DNA of 64,000 nucleotides from Mediterraneibacter butyricigenes. GTDB lineage: Bacteria; Bacillota; Clostridia; Lachnospirales; Lachnospiraceae. A program made the position numbers and the translations under genes. The notes beneath the pieces were generated by a model. It did no database searches. It worked only from the letters and a program-made list of their open reading frames with translations, and was not told where the DNA came from. Where the stretch lies: NCBI RefSeq assembly GCF_003574295.1, contig NZ_BHGK01000001.1, positions 124,001 through 188,000 on the forward strand, given 5' to 3'. The first letter of the stretch is position 1. Every line of letters starts with the position of its first letter. This document shows, piece after piece, positions 45,082 through 54,150 of the stretch.

Positions 45082-46749
45082 TCATTTCTTTTTTTGCTTC
45101 ATTTCCTTTGCGCTGGACAAAATTGTATCCGTAATCTGATCTCCGCCCAGGATTCTGGCCAGTTCCATCACAGAACCTTCCTCATCCAGCTTTCGGATCT
45201 GGGTTCGGGTCTTTTCATTTTCCACAGATTTTTCGATCAGATAATGGCTGTCCGCCGCTGCTGCGATCTGAGGCAAATGGGTAATACAGATCACCTGATG
45301 GGACACTCCGATGATCTCCATCTGTTTTGCCACCTTTGCAGCCGTGATCCCGCTGATTCCCGTATCGATCTCATCAAAGATCAGGGTCGGTGTCTCTTCT
45401 TTGTCTGCCATCACCGCTTTGATCGCCAGCATCACTCTGGAAAGTTCTCCCCCCGATGCCACTTTGGAAAGGGGGCGTAATTCTTCGCCCGGATTCAGTG
45501 TAATCCAGAACTCTCCCTGTTCCCATCCCTTTCCGGTACATGCTTCCATTCGGGTCAGACGCACTTCAAAACAGACATCCAGGAAATTCAGTTCTCTTAA
45601 TCCGTCTTCCACTTTCTTCTCAAAGATTTCGGCACATTCTTTTCGCTTTTGACTCAACCGGTCTGCGCTTTCTTCCAGTGTTGCTTTTGCTTTCTCCGTC
45701 TGCTCCAGCAGCGTATTCCGATAAGTTTCATAATCCTGAAGCATCTGGAGTCTCTCACACTGTTCTTCGTAATAATCCTGAATCTCAGAGATCGTTTCTC
45801 CGTATTTTGCCTTCAGACGATTGATCTCATTTAACCGATCTTCTGTCTGTGCATACTCTTCCTGAGAGAAAGAAAAGCTTTCCTGATAATCTGCCAGTTC
45901 CCGGTTAAAATCATTGAGCAGACTGTCTACTTCCACCAGTTGTTCATAAAGTCCCGCGCCGGTTTCATCATAAGTACTGATCTCCTGAAGCGCGCGGATC
46001 GCACGGCTCAACAGATCACTGGCGTTTGCTCCTTCCCCTTCACTGGTATACCCATACGCCTCCGAGATCATCTCTGTCATTTTCCGTCCGTCCGACATTC
46101 TCCGGTAGGTTTCTTCCAGCAGTTCATCTTCTCCTGCCGTCAGTTCTGCTTCCTCAATCTCCTGTATCTCAAACTCCAGAAGAGAAATTTCTTTTTTCCG
46201 TTCTTTCTCATCCATGGAGGTCTCTTCCAGTTTTTTCACTTTTGCTCTGTATTCTTTATAGTTTGCCGCCACTTCCTGTTTTAATTCCAGAAGTTCCTCT
46301 CCGCCAAAAAGATCCAGAAGCGTCAGATGATTTTTCCGGTTTAACAGGGTCTGGTGTTCATGCTGACCGTAAATATCGATCAGACTGCCTGCCACTTCTT
46401 TCAATACACTCATGCTGACCGTCTCACCGTTGATCCTGCTGATACTTCTTCCTCCGGTCAGCTTCCTGGTCAGGATGATCTGTCCCTCATCCGGATAGAT
46501 ATCCATTGCTTCCAGTTTCTTTTGGATCCGTTGATCTTCCACAGAAAAGCACAGTTCTACCAGACCGTAATCCGCTCCTGTACGCAGCATATCCTGACTG
46601 TATTTTCCACCCAGAGCCAGACCGATCGAACCGAGAATGATGGATTTTCCCGCGCCGGTTTCTCCGGTCAGGATATTCAGTCCTTCTGAGAAATCCACTT
46701 CGATTTCCTGGATCAGCGCCAGATTTTTCACATGCAGATTTTGTAGCAT
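45082..46749 (-). CDS. recN: DNA repair protein RecN
   Basis: RecN is an SMC-like ATPase in double-strand break repair. The 555-residue protein has the Walker A motif LTGETGAGKSIILGSI near residue 30, a central coiled-coil region (about 150-370), the signature VASGGELSRVMLAIK and the Walker B LIFDEIDTGISG. Length is typical. Strong RBS (AGGAGGAAAC). It is the last gene of the operon that includes argR and nadK. Confidence 0.97.
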   Translation of the reverse strand: MLQNLHVKNLALIQEIEVDFSEGLNILTGETGAGKSIILGSIGLALGGKYSQDMLRTGADYGLVELCFSVEDQRIQKKLEAMDIYPDEGQIILTRKLTGGRSISRINGETVSMSVLKEVAGSLIDIYGQHEHQTLLNRKNHLTLLDLFGGEELLELKQEVAANYKEYRAKVKKLEETSMDEKERKKEISLLEFEIQEIEEAELTAGEDELLEETYRRMSDGRKMTEMISEAYGYTSEGEGANASDLLSRAIRALQEISTYDETGAGLYEQLVEVDSLLNDFNRELADYQESFSFSQEEYAQTEDRLNEINRLKAKYGETISEIQDYYEEQCERLQMLQDYETYRNTLLEQTEKAKATLEESADRLSQKRKECAEIFEKKVEDGLRELNFLDVCFEVRLTRMEACTGKGWEQGEFWITLNPGEELRPLSKVASGGELSRVMLAIKAVMADKEETPTLIFDEIDTGISGITAAKVAKQMEIIGVSHQVICITHLPQIAAAADSHYLIEKSVENEKTRTQIRKLDEEGSVMELARILGGDQITDTILSSAKEMKQKKK

Positions 46750-46806
46750 TGTTTCCTCCTGTCCCGCAAACTCCTCAACTTCAAATTCAAATCCATCAAC
46801 ATCAGG

Positions 46807-47262
46807 CTAATTATTGTTTACGATTTTGCGGATCTTATCCATTACAAGAATCGTATCGTCCACCGTTCGGATCGCACACATAATAGTGTCATCTCCTGCG
46901 ATACATCCCACCACTTCCGTCCAGTCCATATTATCAATGGCAGCCGCAACTGCCATTGCCATACCGGAGACCGTCTTGATCACCAGAATATTCTGTGCCA
47001 TGTCCATGGACGAAAAACCATCACGCAACACTCTTCTGTATTTCTCGCTGATCTGATTTTCTTCCGGCTGCAATACCACATATTTCTGCTTTCCTTTTTC
47101 CGTTTGCACTTTGGTCAGCTTCAAATCTCTGATATCTCTGGAAACCGTAGCCTGTGTCACCTGGAAGCCTTCCCGGTTCAGAAGTTCTGCCAGCTCTTCC
47201 TGAGTCTCCACATCATACTGACCGATTAATTCTACGATTTTTGCGTGACGACTGACTTTCAT
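46807..47262 (-). CDS. argR: Arginine repressor
   Basis: The 151-residue protein has a winged-helix N-terminal domain (HAKIVELIGQYDVETQEELAELL; ATVSRDIRDLKLTKV) and the C-terminal arginine-binding hexamerisation domain with GCIAGDDTIMCAIR. It represses arginine biosynthesis and activates catabolism in Firmicutes. In Bacillus ahrC lies at the same place between tlyA and recN. It starts 3 nt after nadK. Confidence 0.96.
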   Translation of the reverse strand: MKVSRHAKIVELIGQYDVETQEELAELLNREGFQVTQATVSRDIRDLKLTKVQTEKGKQKYVVLQPEENQISEKYRRVLRDGFSSMDMAQNILVIKTVSGMAMAVAAAIDNMDWTEVVGCIAGDDTIMCAIRTVDDTILVMDKIRKIVNNN

Positions 47263-47265
47263 AGT

Positions 47266-48099
47266 TTATTTTCCTTTCATTTTCCTGCGCAATGTTGCCA
47301 TAAAACTTTCTTTGCCCAACTTTACAAGTCCTGCAGTCTCCTGCGTCTTTTCTATCCGAACCTTGTCTCCGGTAATGAGGGGAGAACATTCCGTTCCATC
47401 AAAAGAAACCAGGGCATGGGAGACGGAACCCCCTCTGCCTTCTCCCACTTCAATCTCGATCACATCCTCCGCGGAAAGCACCACACTGCTGGTATTCAAC
47501 GCATGGGAGCAGATCGGTGTAATGATGAAAAGCTGCGCTGTCGGTTCTACAATTGGACCACCTGCCGACAGATTATATCCGGTCGATCCGGTAGGGGTAG
47601 AAATAATCACTCCATCCGCTTCATACCGGTTCATCAGTTCTCCGTTGACATACAGATTAAAATGCATGATCCGAAGAGCACCGTCTCTGGTCAGTACAAT
47701 GTCATTCACCGCAGTTTCCGGTGCCCCGTCATTGACACTGCCCTGCATCATCATCCGGTATTCCAGTGTATAGGACTCTTCAAACAATTTGTTCAGGTCA
47801 TTTGCAATATCTGTCACTTCCACTTCTGCCAGATATCCCAGGGTTCCCATATTGATGCCGAGAACCGGAAGATGAGACCCGCGAATTCCACGGATTGCCT
47901 GGATCAGCGTCCCATCTCCTCCGATTACGATCGCACAGTCTGCTTCAAGCGGCACCGATCCCGGAATCACATATCCTTCCTCGTCTGTCTGTGCAAGAAT
48001 ACTCTTCTTACCGGATTTTTCGATATAAGACTGCACCAGCCTGGTCACATGCAATCCTTTGTCTTTCTTTTCATTTGTTAAGATATAAAACGTATCCAT
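47266..48099 (-). CDS. nadK: NAD kinase
   Basis: NadK makes NADP+ from NAD+. The 277-residue protein (ATG at 48099, GGGAGAAA RBS) has the GGDGTLIQAIR motif, the NMGTLGYLAEV block, the second motif DGVIISTPTGSTGYNLSAGG, and C-terminal DGTE. It lies between tlyA and argR, an order usual in clostridia. Confidence 0.96.
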   Translation of the reverse strand: MDTFYILTNEKKDKGLHVTRLVQSYIEKSGKKSILAQTDEEGYVIPGSVPLEADCAIVIGGDGTLIQAIRGIRGSHLPVLGINMGTLGYLAEVEVTDIANDLNKLFEESYTLEYRMMMQGSVNDGAPETAVNDIVLTRDGALRIMHFNLYVNGELMNRYEADGVIISTPTGSTGYNLSAGGPIVEPTAQLFIITPICSHALNTSSVVLSAEDVIEIEVGEGRGGSVSHALVSFDGTECSPLITGDKVRIEKTQETAGLVKLGKESFMATLRRKMKGK

Positions 48100-48110
48100 C
48101 AATTTCTCCC

Positions 48111-48914
48111 TTAGTTCAGTGTTTCAAATGCCGCATCCACAACTGCTTCCGGGGTTACTCCATGGATCGCGCCCGGCATTTCCGGACACTTCTGTAAATG
48201 CAGTAAATATTCAATATTTCCCTCAGGTCCTTTGATCGGGGAAAACTCCAGATTCAGGATATCAAATCCGATCTGAGAAGCATAATCCATCACTTTGTGA
48301 ATCACTTCCAGATGGGTGCTCTTTTCTCTTACCACACCCTTTTTCCCCACTTTTTCTCTTCCCGCCTCAAACTGAGGTTTGATCAAAGCTACGATCTGTC
48401 CCTCCGGCTTCAGATAATTTCGGATCGGTTCCAACACCTTCGTCAGCGAAATAAAGGAAACATCGATGGAAGAAAAATCGATGGGTTCTCCGATATCTTC
48501 CGGTGTCACGTAACGGATGTTGGTTTTCTCCATGCAGACTACCCGTTCATCCTGCCGTAATTTCCAGTCCAGTTGTCCTCTGCCCACATCGATGGCAAAC
48601 ACCTTCACTGCACCGTTTTGCAGCATACAGTCTGTAAATCCCCCTGTGGAGGAACCCACATCTGTACACACCTTCCCCTCTACCGTCACATCGAAATGTT
48701 TCATCGCTTTTTCCAGCTTGAGTCCACCGCGGCTTACATAAGGCATCTTATGTCCCCGGATCTCAATCTGAACTTCTTCCGGAAAGCTTGTCCCCGCTTT
48801 ATCTTCTCTCTGGCCGTCCACAAACACCTGCCCTGCCATAATGATCGCTTTTGCTTTTTCTCTGGACGCTGCCAGATTCCGTTTTACAAGCAATACGTCT
48901 AAACGTTCTTTCAT
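48111..48914 (-). CDS. tlyA: TlyA-family rRNA (cytidine-2'-O)-methyltransferase
   Basis: The 267-residue protein has an N-terminal S4 RNA-binding domain (ERLDVLLVKRNLAASREKAK, residues 3-22) and an FtsJ-like methyltransferase domain with the SAM motif DVGSSTGGFTDCML and the K-D-K-E set including IKPQFEAGREKVGKKGVVR. Family members methylate 16S and/or 23S rRNA; older annotation as haemolysin is not supported by mechanism. It lies between dxs and nadK. Confidence 0.94.
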   Translation of the reverse strand: MKERLDVLLVKRNLAASREKAKAIIMAGQVFVDGQREDKAGTSFPEEVQIEIRGHKMPYVSRGGLKLEKAMKHFDVTVEGKVCTDVGSSTGGFTDCMLQNGAVKVFAIDVGRGQLDWKLRQDERVVCMEKTNIRYVTPEDIGEPIDFSSIDVSFISLTKVLEPIRNYLKPEGQIVALIKPQFEAGREKVGKKGVVREKSTHLEVIHKVMDYASQIGFDILNLEFSPIKGPEGNIEYLLHLQKCPEMPGAIHGVTPEAVVDAAFETLN

Positions 48915-48984
48915 AACTACTCCTGTATCTCCTGATGTTTTTCCCGATCTGTTCTGTCGTTGTCGGATTCTTCTGAATCTTCTC

Positions 48985-50853
48985 TCAGAGCATGCAGATA
49001 TACTCTGTCACAATCTGTTTTACGATGGTATCCGGATCCATTCCAACTTCTTTTCTTAAGACTTCCACATTTCCATGCTCGATATATTCATCCGGAAGTC
49101 CGACATTTAAGACCTTCATGGTAAGTCCCTTCTTTTCTGTATAACGAAGAACCGCCTCTCCGTATCCGCCGGAAAGCACGCCTTCTTCAATGGTTACAAG
49201 AAGCCTGTGGTCTTTCGCCGCTTTTTCTATCATCTCTTCATCCAACGGCTTTATAAATCTTGCATTGATCAAAGACACCGGATACCCGATTTCTTTTAAC
49301 CCTTCCCGCACTTTTTCTGCCAGCTCTGCCATATGTCCCACAAAGAGAATGGCAATCTCCTCCTCTTCATAGATCCACTCACTCTTTCCGTAACAGATTT
49401 CCCGGCGAAATTCTTTCAGACCTTCATAGGCTTCTCCTCTCGGATAACGAAGTGCCACAGGTCCGTCATAATCTACGCAGAACCTGACCATATCCGCCAT
49501 CTCCCACCTGTTTTTCGGCGACAGGATCGTCAGATTCGGGATCATGGATAAAAAGGCAATGTCAAACAATCCCTGATGGGTCTCTCCGTCACTTCCTACC
49601 AATCCGGCACGATCTACACCGATAAATACCGGAAGATTCTGAAGACATACATCATGGATCATCTGGTCAAAGGCTCGTTGTAAGAAGGAGGAATACAGTG
49701 CAATCACCGGTTTCAGTCCTCCTGCAGCCAGTCCCGCCGCAAAAGTCATCCCATGTTCCTCTGCGATTCCCACATCAAAAAAACGTTTTGGAAACTGTCT
49801 GGAAAATCGTGCAAGCCCTGTTCCATCTGCCATAGCTGCCGTAATTGCCACCAGATGTTCCTTTCGTTTTGCCTCATCACACAATACTTTTGAAAAAATA
49901 TCCGTGTAGGTATCCCTCGTTGTCTTCCCGGTCTGTTCTCCGGTATCCACCACAAACGGACCTGTCCCGTGGTATTTGGACGGATTAATCTCTGCCGGCT
50001 GATACCCTTTTCCTTTTTTCGTCAGAACATGAATCAATACTCCATGCTGGATCCGTTTTGCCTCCCGGATTACCCGCCGCAGCTTCCGGATATCATGCCC
50101 GTCCACCGGTCCCAGATAGGTAATGCCCATATCTTCAAAGAACATTCCAGGAACGATCAGTTGTTTCAGACCGCTTTTTGCCCTTTTCATCTGACCCAGG
50201 ATCCGTTCTCCGGCTCCCGGCACTTTCAGGAGACTGTCTTCCACACCTTTTTTCAGACCGGTATAGGCTTCCGCCGTCCTTAGTCCATTCAGATAATTTG
50301 ACATTCCACCTACATTTTTGGAAATCGACATATTGTTGTCGTTTAACACGACAATAAAATTACTTTTCAGTCTGGACGCATTATTCAACGCCTCATAGGC
50401 CATGCCACCGGTCAGGGAACCGTCACCGATCACAGAAACTACTGTGTGATGCTGTCCTAAGATTTCTCTTGCCTCCACATATCCGAGTCCGGCAGAAATT
50501 GACGTAGAACTGTGTCCCGTATCAAAAGCATCACATTTGCTTTCCTTCCGTTTCGGGAAGCCGCTCATTCCGCCATATTTTCTCAGATCATCAAATCCGT
50601 CTTTTCTTCCGGTCAGAAGTTTGTGGGTGTAGGACTGATGTCCTACGTCCCAGATCAGTTTATCTGTCGGCAGGTTCAGTTCCAGATGAAGCGCCATTGT
50701 CAGTTCCACCACGCCCAGATTGGAAGCCAGATGTCCACCGGTTCTGCTGATCTTCTCAATCAGAAAAGAACGGATTTCTTCTGCAAGAACCGGAAGTTCC
50801 TCCGGTTTTAGTTTTTTGATATCGTTCTCCTGGCGGATCTTATCTAAAATCAT
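48985..50853 (-). CDS. dxs: 1-deoxy-D-xylulose-5-phosphate synthase
   Basis: Dxs makes DXP from pyruvate and glyceraldehyde 3-phosphate, the first MEP step. The 622-residue protein has the early SRTGGHLASNLGVVELT and WDVGHQSYTHK blocks, the thiamine diphosphate motif GDGSLTGGMAYEALNN, and the pyrimidine-domain DVGIAEEHGMTFAAGLA. It is encoded next to ispA, as in Bacillus, and ispH is at 8.3 kb. Confidence 0.97.
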   Translation of the reverse strand: MILDKIRQENDIKKLKPEELPVLAEEIRSFLIEKISRTGGHLASNLGVVELTMALHLELNLPTDKLIWDVGHQSYTHKLLTGRKDGFDDLRKYGGMSGFPKRKESKCDAFDTGHSSTSISAGLGYVEAREILGQHHTVVSVIGDGSLTGGMAYEALNNASRLKSNFIVVLNDNNMSISKNVGGMSNYLNGLRTAEAYTGLKKGVEDSLLKVPGAGERILGQMKRAKSGLKQLIVPGMFFEDMGITYLGPVDGHDIRKLRRVIREAKRIQHGVLIHVLTKKGKGYQPAEINPSKYHGTGPFVVDTGEQTGKTTRDTYTDIFSKVLCDEAKRKEHLVAITAAMADGTGLARFSRQFPKRFFDVGIAEEHGMTFAAGLAAGGLKPVIALYSSFLQRAFDQMIHDVCLQNLPVFIGVDRAGLVGSDGETHQGLFDIAFLSMIPNLTILSPKNRWEMADMVRFCVDYDGPVALRYPRGEAYEGLKEFRREICYGKSEWIYEEEEIAILFVGHMAELAEKVREGLKEIGYPVSLINARFIKPLDEEMIEKAAKDHRLLVTIEEGVLSGGYGEAVLRYTEKKGLTMKVLNVGLPDEYIEHGNVEVLRKEVGMDPDTIVKQIVTEYICML

Positions 50854-50880
50854 GTGCTGTCCCTTTCTGTCTCTGTGACA

Positions 50881-51771
50881 TTATGATTCCCGGTACACCA
50901 GAGACTCTACCAGCCAGCATAAAAATTCATTGGCCTTTCCGGTTTCTTTCAGTTTCTCCATGGCACGGTCAGAAATCACCTTAACATCTTCTTTCGCACG
51001 CTCTAACCCATGGATGGTTACATAAGTCATCTTCTGATTCTTTTCATCACTCAAAATCGGTTTTCCCAGCGTCTCTCTTGTACTGGTCACATCCAGAATA
51101 TCATCGCGGATCTGGAATGCCATTCCGATATCAGAAGCGATATCTTTCATCCGCAGGACTTCGTCATCATCTTCTCCCGCCAGAACGGCTCCGACCATCA
51201 TGGCAGCCTCAATCAATGCTCCTGTTTTCAGACGATAGATAAATGTCAGGGTATCCTCATCGATCTCTTTGCCTGTTTCTTTCACATCAACTACCTGCCC
51301 GCCGATCATTCCGTAAACGCCGGCCTTTTTTGCAAGCAGTGCAATGGCTTTTCCTACTTTTTCCAGATCATCCGGATAGGTGTCAAAAGCAGTTGCCGCT
51401 GTCTCAAATGCGTAGTTTAACAATGCATCCCCTGCCAGGATTCCCATGTCTTCGCCATAAACCACGTGGGTTGTTTTCTTTCCTCTTCTGTAATCATCAT
51501 TATCCATAGCCGGAAGGTCATCATGTACCAGAGAATAGGTATGGATCATCTCCAACGCCGCCATAAACGGTTCCACCAGCGAACCCTCTCCGCCATACAT
51601 TTTGTAAACCTCCTGCATCAGCATCGGTCTTAACCGTTTGCCGCCTGCCATCAGGCTGTACTCCATCGCCTCTCCGATCACATTTTGATTCTGCAGGTCA
51701 GAGGGCAGATATTCTTTCAAGATTGCTTCGATTTCTTTTACTTTTTCCGCTCTTTGTTCTTCAAAATTCAT
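50881..51771 (-). CDS. ispA: Polyprenyl (farnesyl/geranylgeranyl) diphosphate synthase
   Basis: The 296-residue enzyme condenses IPP with allylic diphosphates. The first aspartate-rich motif is in LVHDDLPAMDNDDYRRGKKTTH and the second in IRDDILDVTS; the GGKRLRPML motif is near the start. Start: ATG at 51771 behind GGAGAGAC, which overlaps the xseB end by 11 nt. Chain length (C15 or C20) cannot be fixed by reading alone; FPP is usual for the xseB-ispA-dxs context. Confidence 0.95.
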   Translation of the reverse strand: MNFEEQRAEKVKEIEAILKEYLPSDLQNQNVIGEAMEYSLMAGGKRLRPMLMQEVYKMYGGEGSLVEPFMAALEMIHTYSLVHDDLPAMDNDDYRRGKKTTHVVYGEDMGILAGDALLNYAFETAATAFDTYPDDLEKVGKAIALLAKKAGVYGMIGGQVVDVKETGKEIDEDTLTFIYRLKTGALIEAAMMVGAVLAGEDDDEVLRMKDIASDIGMAFQIRDDILDVTSTRETLGKPILSDEKNQKMTYVTIHGLERAKEDVKVISDRAMEKLKETGKANEFLCWLVESLVYRES

Positions 51772-51973
51772 GTGTCTCTCCATTCTCGTCCAGGATCTGT
51801 ACTTTCTTTTCGATCCGGTCAATCTTATCTTTGCATGTTTTCAGTAACTCCATTCCTTTCTGATACAGTGCAAAGGATTCTTCCAGAGACGTGTCTTTCT
51901 CTTCCATCTTTCCGGTCACCTCTTCCAACTGTTCAAAAAGTTCTTCCAGCTCAGGTTCTTTCTCTGTTTCCAT
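51761..51973 (-). CDS. xseB: Exodeoxyribonuclease VII small subunit
   Basis: The 70-residue helical protein begins METEKEPELEELFEQLEEV and contains LEESFALYQKGMELLKTCKDKI, the XseB pattern, split here by position. It caps the XseA coiled coil. The start is the ATG behind GGAGGCG, 23 nt inside xseA; its end overlaps ispA. Confidence 0.93.
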   Translation of the reverse strand: METEKEPELEELFEQLEEVTGKMEEKDTSLEESFALYQKGMELLKTCKDKIDRIEKKVQILDENGETHEF

Positions 51974-53177
51974 GATACGCCTCCTTCCCTTTTTCAAGCA
52001 CTTCTGCACGGACCCAGCCGTCCGTTACATAGATCTCCAGTTCTTCCCCCTCGGAAGTCTGTTCCACCGATGTCAGCCTGTGTCCCTGCTCATCCGCCAC
52101 ATAGGCAAAGCCCTGTTCCAGTTTCTTGAGCGGAGACAGCCCTTTCATCTTCTCCAGATACAACTGATATCTGTGCCGTTTCTCCAGGATTTTCTGTTCC
52201 ATAGAGCCTCTCATATCATCCTCAAGATCTGCAAGATACTGACGTTTCTGATCCAGTTGTGATCTTGGATGGATCAATCGCAGTTTCAGTTCCATTTTTT
52301 TCTGTTCCTGGCGCATTTCCTGAATCTTCCAGTGGATCTGCTGGCGAAATTCTGTCTGGTACCCGTCCAGCAATCCAAGGATTTCATCGATTCTCGGCAC
52401 CGCCAGCTCAGCCGCCGCCGAAGGCGTAGGTGCCCTTAAATCGGCCACAAAATCCGCAATCGTCGTATCTGTTTCATGTCCGACGGCTGAAATCACCGGA
52501 ACCCGACAGTTAAAAATCGCGCATGCCACATTTTCTTCGTTAAAGGCCCAGAGATCCTCGATGGAACCGCCGCCCCTTCCGACAATGATCACATCCACCT
52601 GTTTGGATTCCAGCATACGGATTCCCTGTACAATGCTCTCTTTGGCTCCTTCTCCCTGTACCAGTGCCGGATAAAGGATCAGTTGCACAAAAGGATTCCT
52701 TCTCTTTGAAATATTGATGATATCACGGATTGCAGCCCCCGTAGGTGCTGTCACGATTCCGATCCTGGAAGGATATTTTGGAATCGGAAGTTTATATTCC
52801 GGTGCAAACATTCCCATCTCTTCCAGTTCCTGTTTCAATGCTTCAAACCGTTCATACAGTTCCCCGGCTCCATCCAGCACGATCTGTCTGGCATAGAGCT
52901 GGTATTTTCCGTCTCTTTCATAGACACTGATGTTCCCCAGCACAATCACCTGCTGTCCTTCCCGCATACGAAAAGAAAGCCCCGACCTTGAGCCTGCAAA
53001 CATAACACAGGCTATGGTTCCGGACTCATCTTTTAAAGAAAAATAAATATGACCCGAGGTATGATATTTTAGATTAGACACCTCGCCTTTTACATAGATG
53101 CGGTTCAGCATGTAATCCTGCGCAAACATATTTTTCAAGTAGGAATTCACCTGCCGCACCGAATATACATTTTCCAT
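51951..53177 (-). CDS. xseA: Exodeoxyribonuclease VII large subunit
   Basis: The 408-residue subunit has an N-terminal OB fold (YSVRQVNSYLKNMF; VKGEVSNLKYHTSGHIYFSLKD), the catalytic domain with GIVTAPTGAAIRDI, VGRGGGSIEDLWAFN and SAVGHETDTTIADFVADLRAPTPSAAAE, and a C-terminal coiled coil. It degrades single-stranded DNA. Start: ATG at 53177 after GGGAGT; upstream in-frame codons overlap nusB. Confidence 0.96.
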   Translation of the reverse strand: MENVYSVRQVNSYLKNMFAQDYMLNRIYVKGEVSNLKYHTSGHIYFSLKDESGTIACVMFAGSRSGLSFRMREGQQVIVLGNISVYERDGKYQLYARQIVLDGAGELYERFEALKQELEEMGMFAPEYKLPIPKYPSRIGIVTAPTGAAIRDIINISKRRNPFVQLILYPALVQGEGAKESIVQGIRMLESKQVDVIIVGRGGGSIEDLWAFNEENVACAIFNCRVPVISAVGHETDTTIADFVADLRAPTPSAAAELAVPRIDEILGLLDGYQTEFRQQIHWKIQEMRQEQKKMELKLRLIHPRSQLDQKRQYLADLEDDMRGSMEQKILEKRHRYQLYLEKMKGLSPLKKLEQGFAYVADEQGHRLTSVEQTSEGEELEIYVTDGWVRAEVLEKGKEAYHGNRERT

Positions 53178-53205
53178 GAGATTACTCCCGCAAAACTTCC
53201 GGCGC

Positions 53206-53604
53206 TCAGGATGCAAACCGGGCAAGTACACCGTTTACAAAAGCCGGTCCTTCTTCCGAACTGAAGCGTTTCGCCAGTTCGACCGCCTCATTGATCGCAA
53301 CTCCCTGTGGAACATCCTCATCCCAGAGGATCTCATAGACTGCCAGTCTCAGGATCGACAGATCAACTTTGTTCATGCGGCCAGTCTTCCAACCTGTTGT
53401 CTTTTCATTGAGCAGATTGTCGATTTCCGGCAGCTTGTCCACGATCTTCTGGTATTTTTCCTGGATATATACAAGATCGCTGTCTTTTGCATGGGAAAGC
53501 TGCTCAAAATAGAGCCTGAGATGCTCCGGCATATCTTCCATGGAATTAAACTCCACCTGAAAAATCATTTTAAATATATGTTCTCTGAGTTCTGATCTGA
53601 CCAT
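53206..53604 (-). CDS. nusB: Transcription antitermination factor NusB
   Basis: The 132-residue helical protein starts SELREHIFKMIFQVEF and ends with WDEDVPQGVAINEAVELAKRFSSEEGPAFVNGVL, given by its two halves; both match NusB. It binds boxA RNA with S10 in rRNA antitermination. It lies between asp23 and xseA, the Bacillus order without folD. Confidence 0.95.
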   Translation of the reverse strand: MVRSELREHIFKMIFQVEFNSMEDMPEHLRLYFEQLSHAKDSDLVYIQEKYQKIVDKLPEIDNLLNEKTTGWKTGRMNKVDLSILRLAVYEILWDEDVPQGVAINEAVELAKRFSSEEGPAFVNGVLARFAS

Positions 53605-53634
53605 AACAGTTCCTTTCTCGCTTGTTTTTTACTA

Positions 53635-53667
53635 CTAAAAAAGATCCACCGGTTCTTTTTGTCGTAT
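53635..53667 (-). terminator. Hairpin after the asp23-like gene, shared with the rpsU downstream region
   Basis: AAAAAGAACC/GGATCTTTTTT with one mismatch and a 3-nt loop, T run on the minus strand. The sequence from AAAAAGATCCACCGG through GTCGTAT is nearly identical to 32263-32291. It lies only 31 nt before nusB, so it may terminate only part of the transcripts. Confidence 0.6.
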
Positions 53668-53692
53668 GCTAGGCAATAAAAGGAAACGAATT

Positions 53693-54076
53693 CTATTCGT
53701 CTCCTTCCATCTCCACACCTGCAACTTTAATATTCACATCTGCCACTTCCAGACCTGTCATAGTCTCAATTGCAGACTTCACCCGTTCCTGAACCTTTGT
53801 AGATGTCTCAACAATACTGTAATCATATTTCATATTCAGTGCAAGGGCAACCGTCACAACACCTTCCAGCACATCCACTTTCACGCCTTTGGACAGATTC
53901 TTCATGCCCAGTTTGCTGATCAGTTCGTTGGTGATGTTTCCGGCCATGGATGCCACACCTTCCACCTCAGTCGCTGCTAATGCGGCAATGATCGCTACGA
54001 CTTCGTCTGCGATCTTCACCTCTCCCATATTCGGATCATTCTGTATCGTATACGTATTTCTCTCGTCTTTTGCCAT
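53693..54076 (-). CDS. Asp23/Gls24 family envelope stress protein
   Basis: The 127-residue protein has the Asp23 core: GEVKIADEVVAIIAALAATEVEGVASM, then a GVKVDVLEGVVTVALALNMKY block and ending VNIKVAGVEME. Homologues (YqhY in Bacillus) are encoded next to nusB and are linked to membrane or acetyl-CoA carboxylase regulation; accB and accC are not adjacent here. Strong AGGAGG RBS and a good promoter. Confidence 0.93.
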   Translation of the reverse strand: MAKDERNTYTIQNDPNMGEVKIADEVVAIIAALAATEVEGVASMAGNITNELISKLGMKNLSKGVKVDVLEGVVTVALALNMKYDYSIVETSTKVQERVKSAIETMTGLEVADVNIKVAGVEMEGDE

Positions 54077-54112
54077 TTTAAAAACCTCCTGTGTTGGTCT
54101 TGTCTATCCCTT

Positions 54113-54140
54113 ATTATAGCAAATCTGTGTTTAAATGCAA
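54113..54140 (-). promoter_or_regulatory. Predicted sigma-A promoter of the asp23-nusB-...-recN operon
   Basis: TTGCAT, a 16-nt spacer (TTTGCA with 17) and a perfect TATAAT, within the 74-bp gap after prfC. Confidence 0.65.
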
Positions 54141-54150
54141 AGGGTATATT

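Noticed and set aside
48111-48914. Haemolysin annotation for TlyA
   Set aside because: The protein is an S4-FtsJ rRNA methyltransferase; lytic activity is not supported by its domains.
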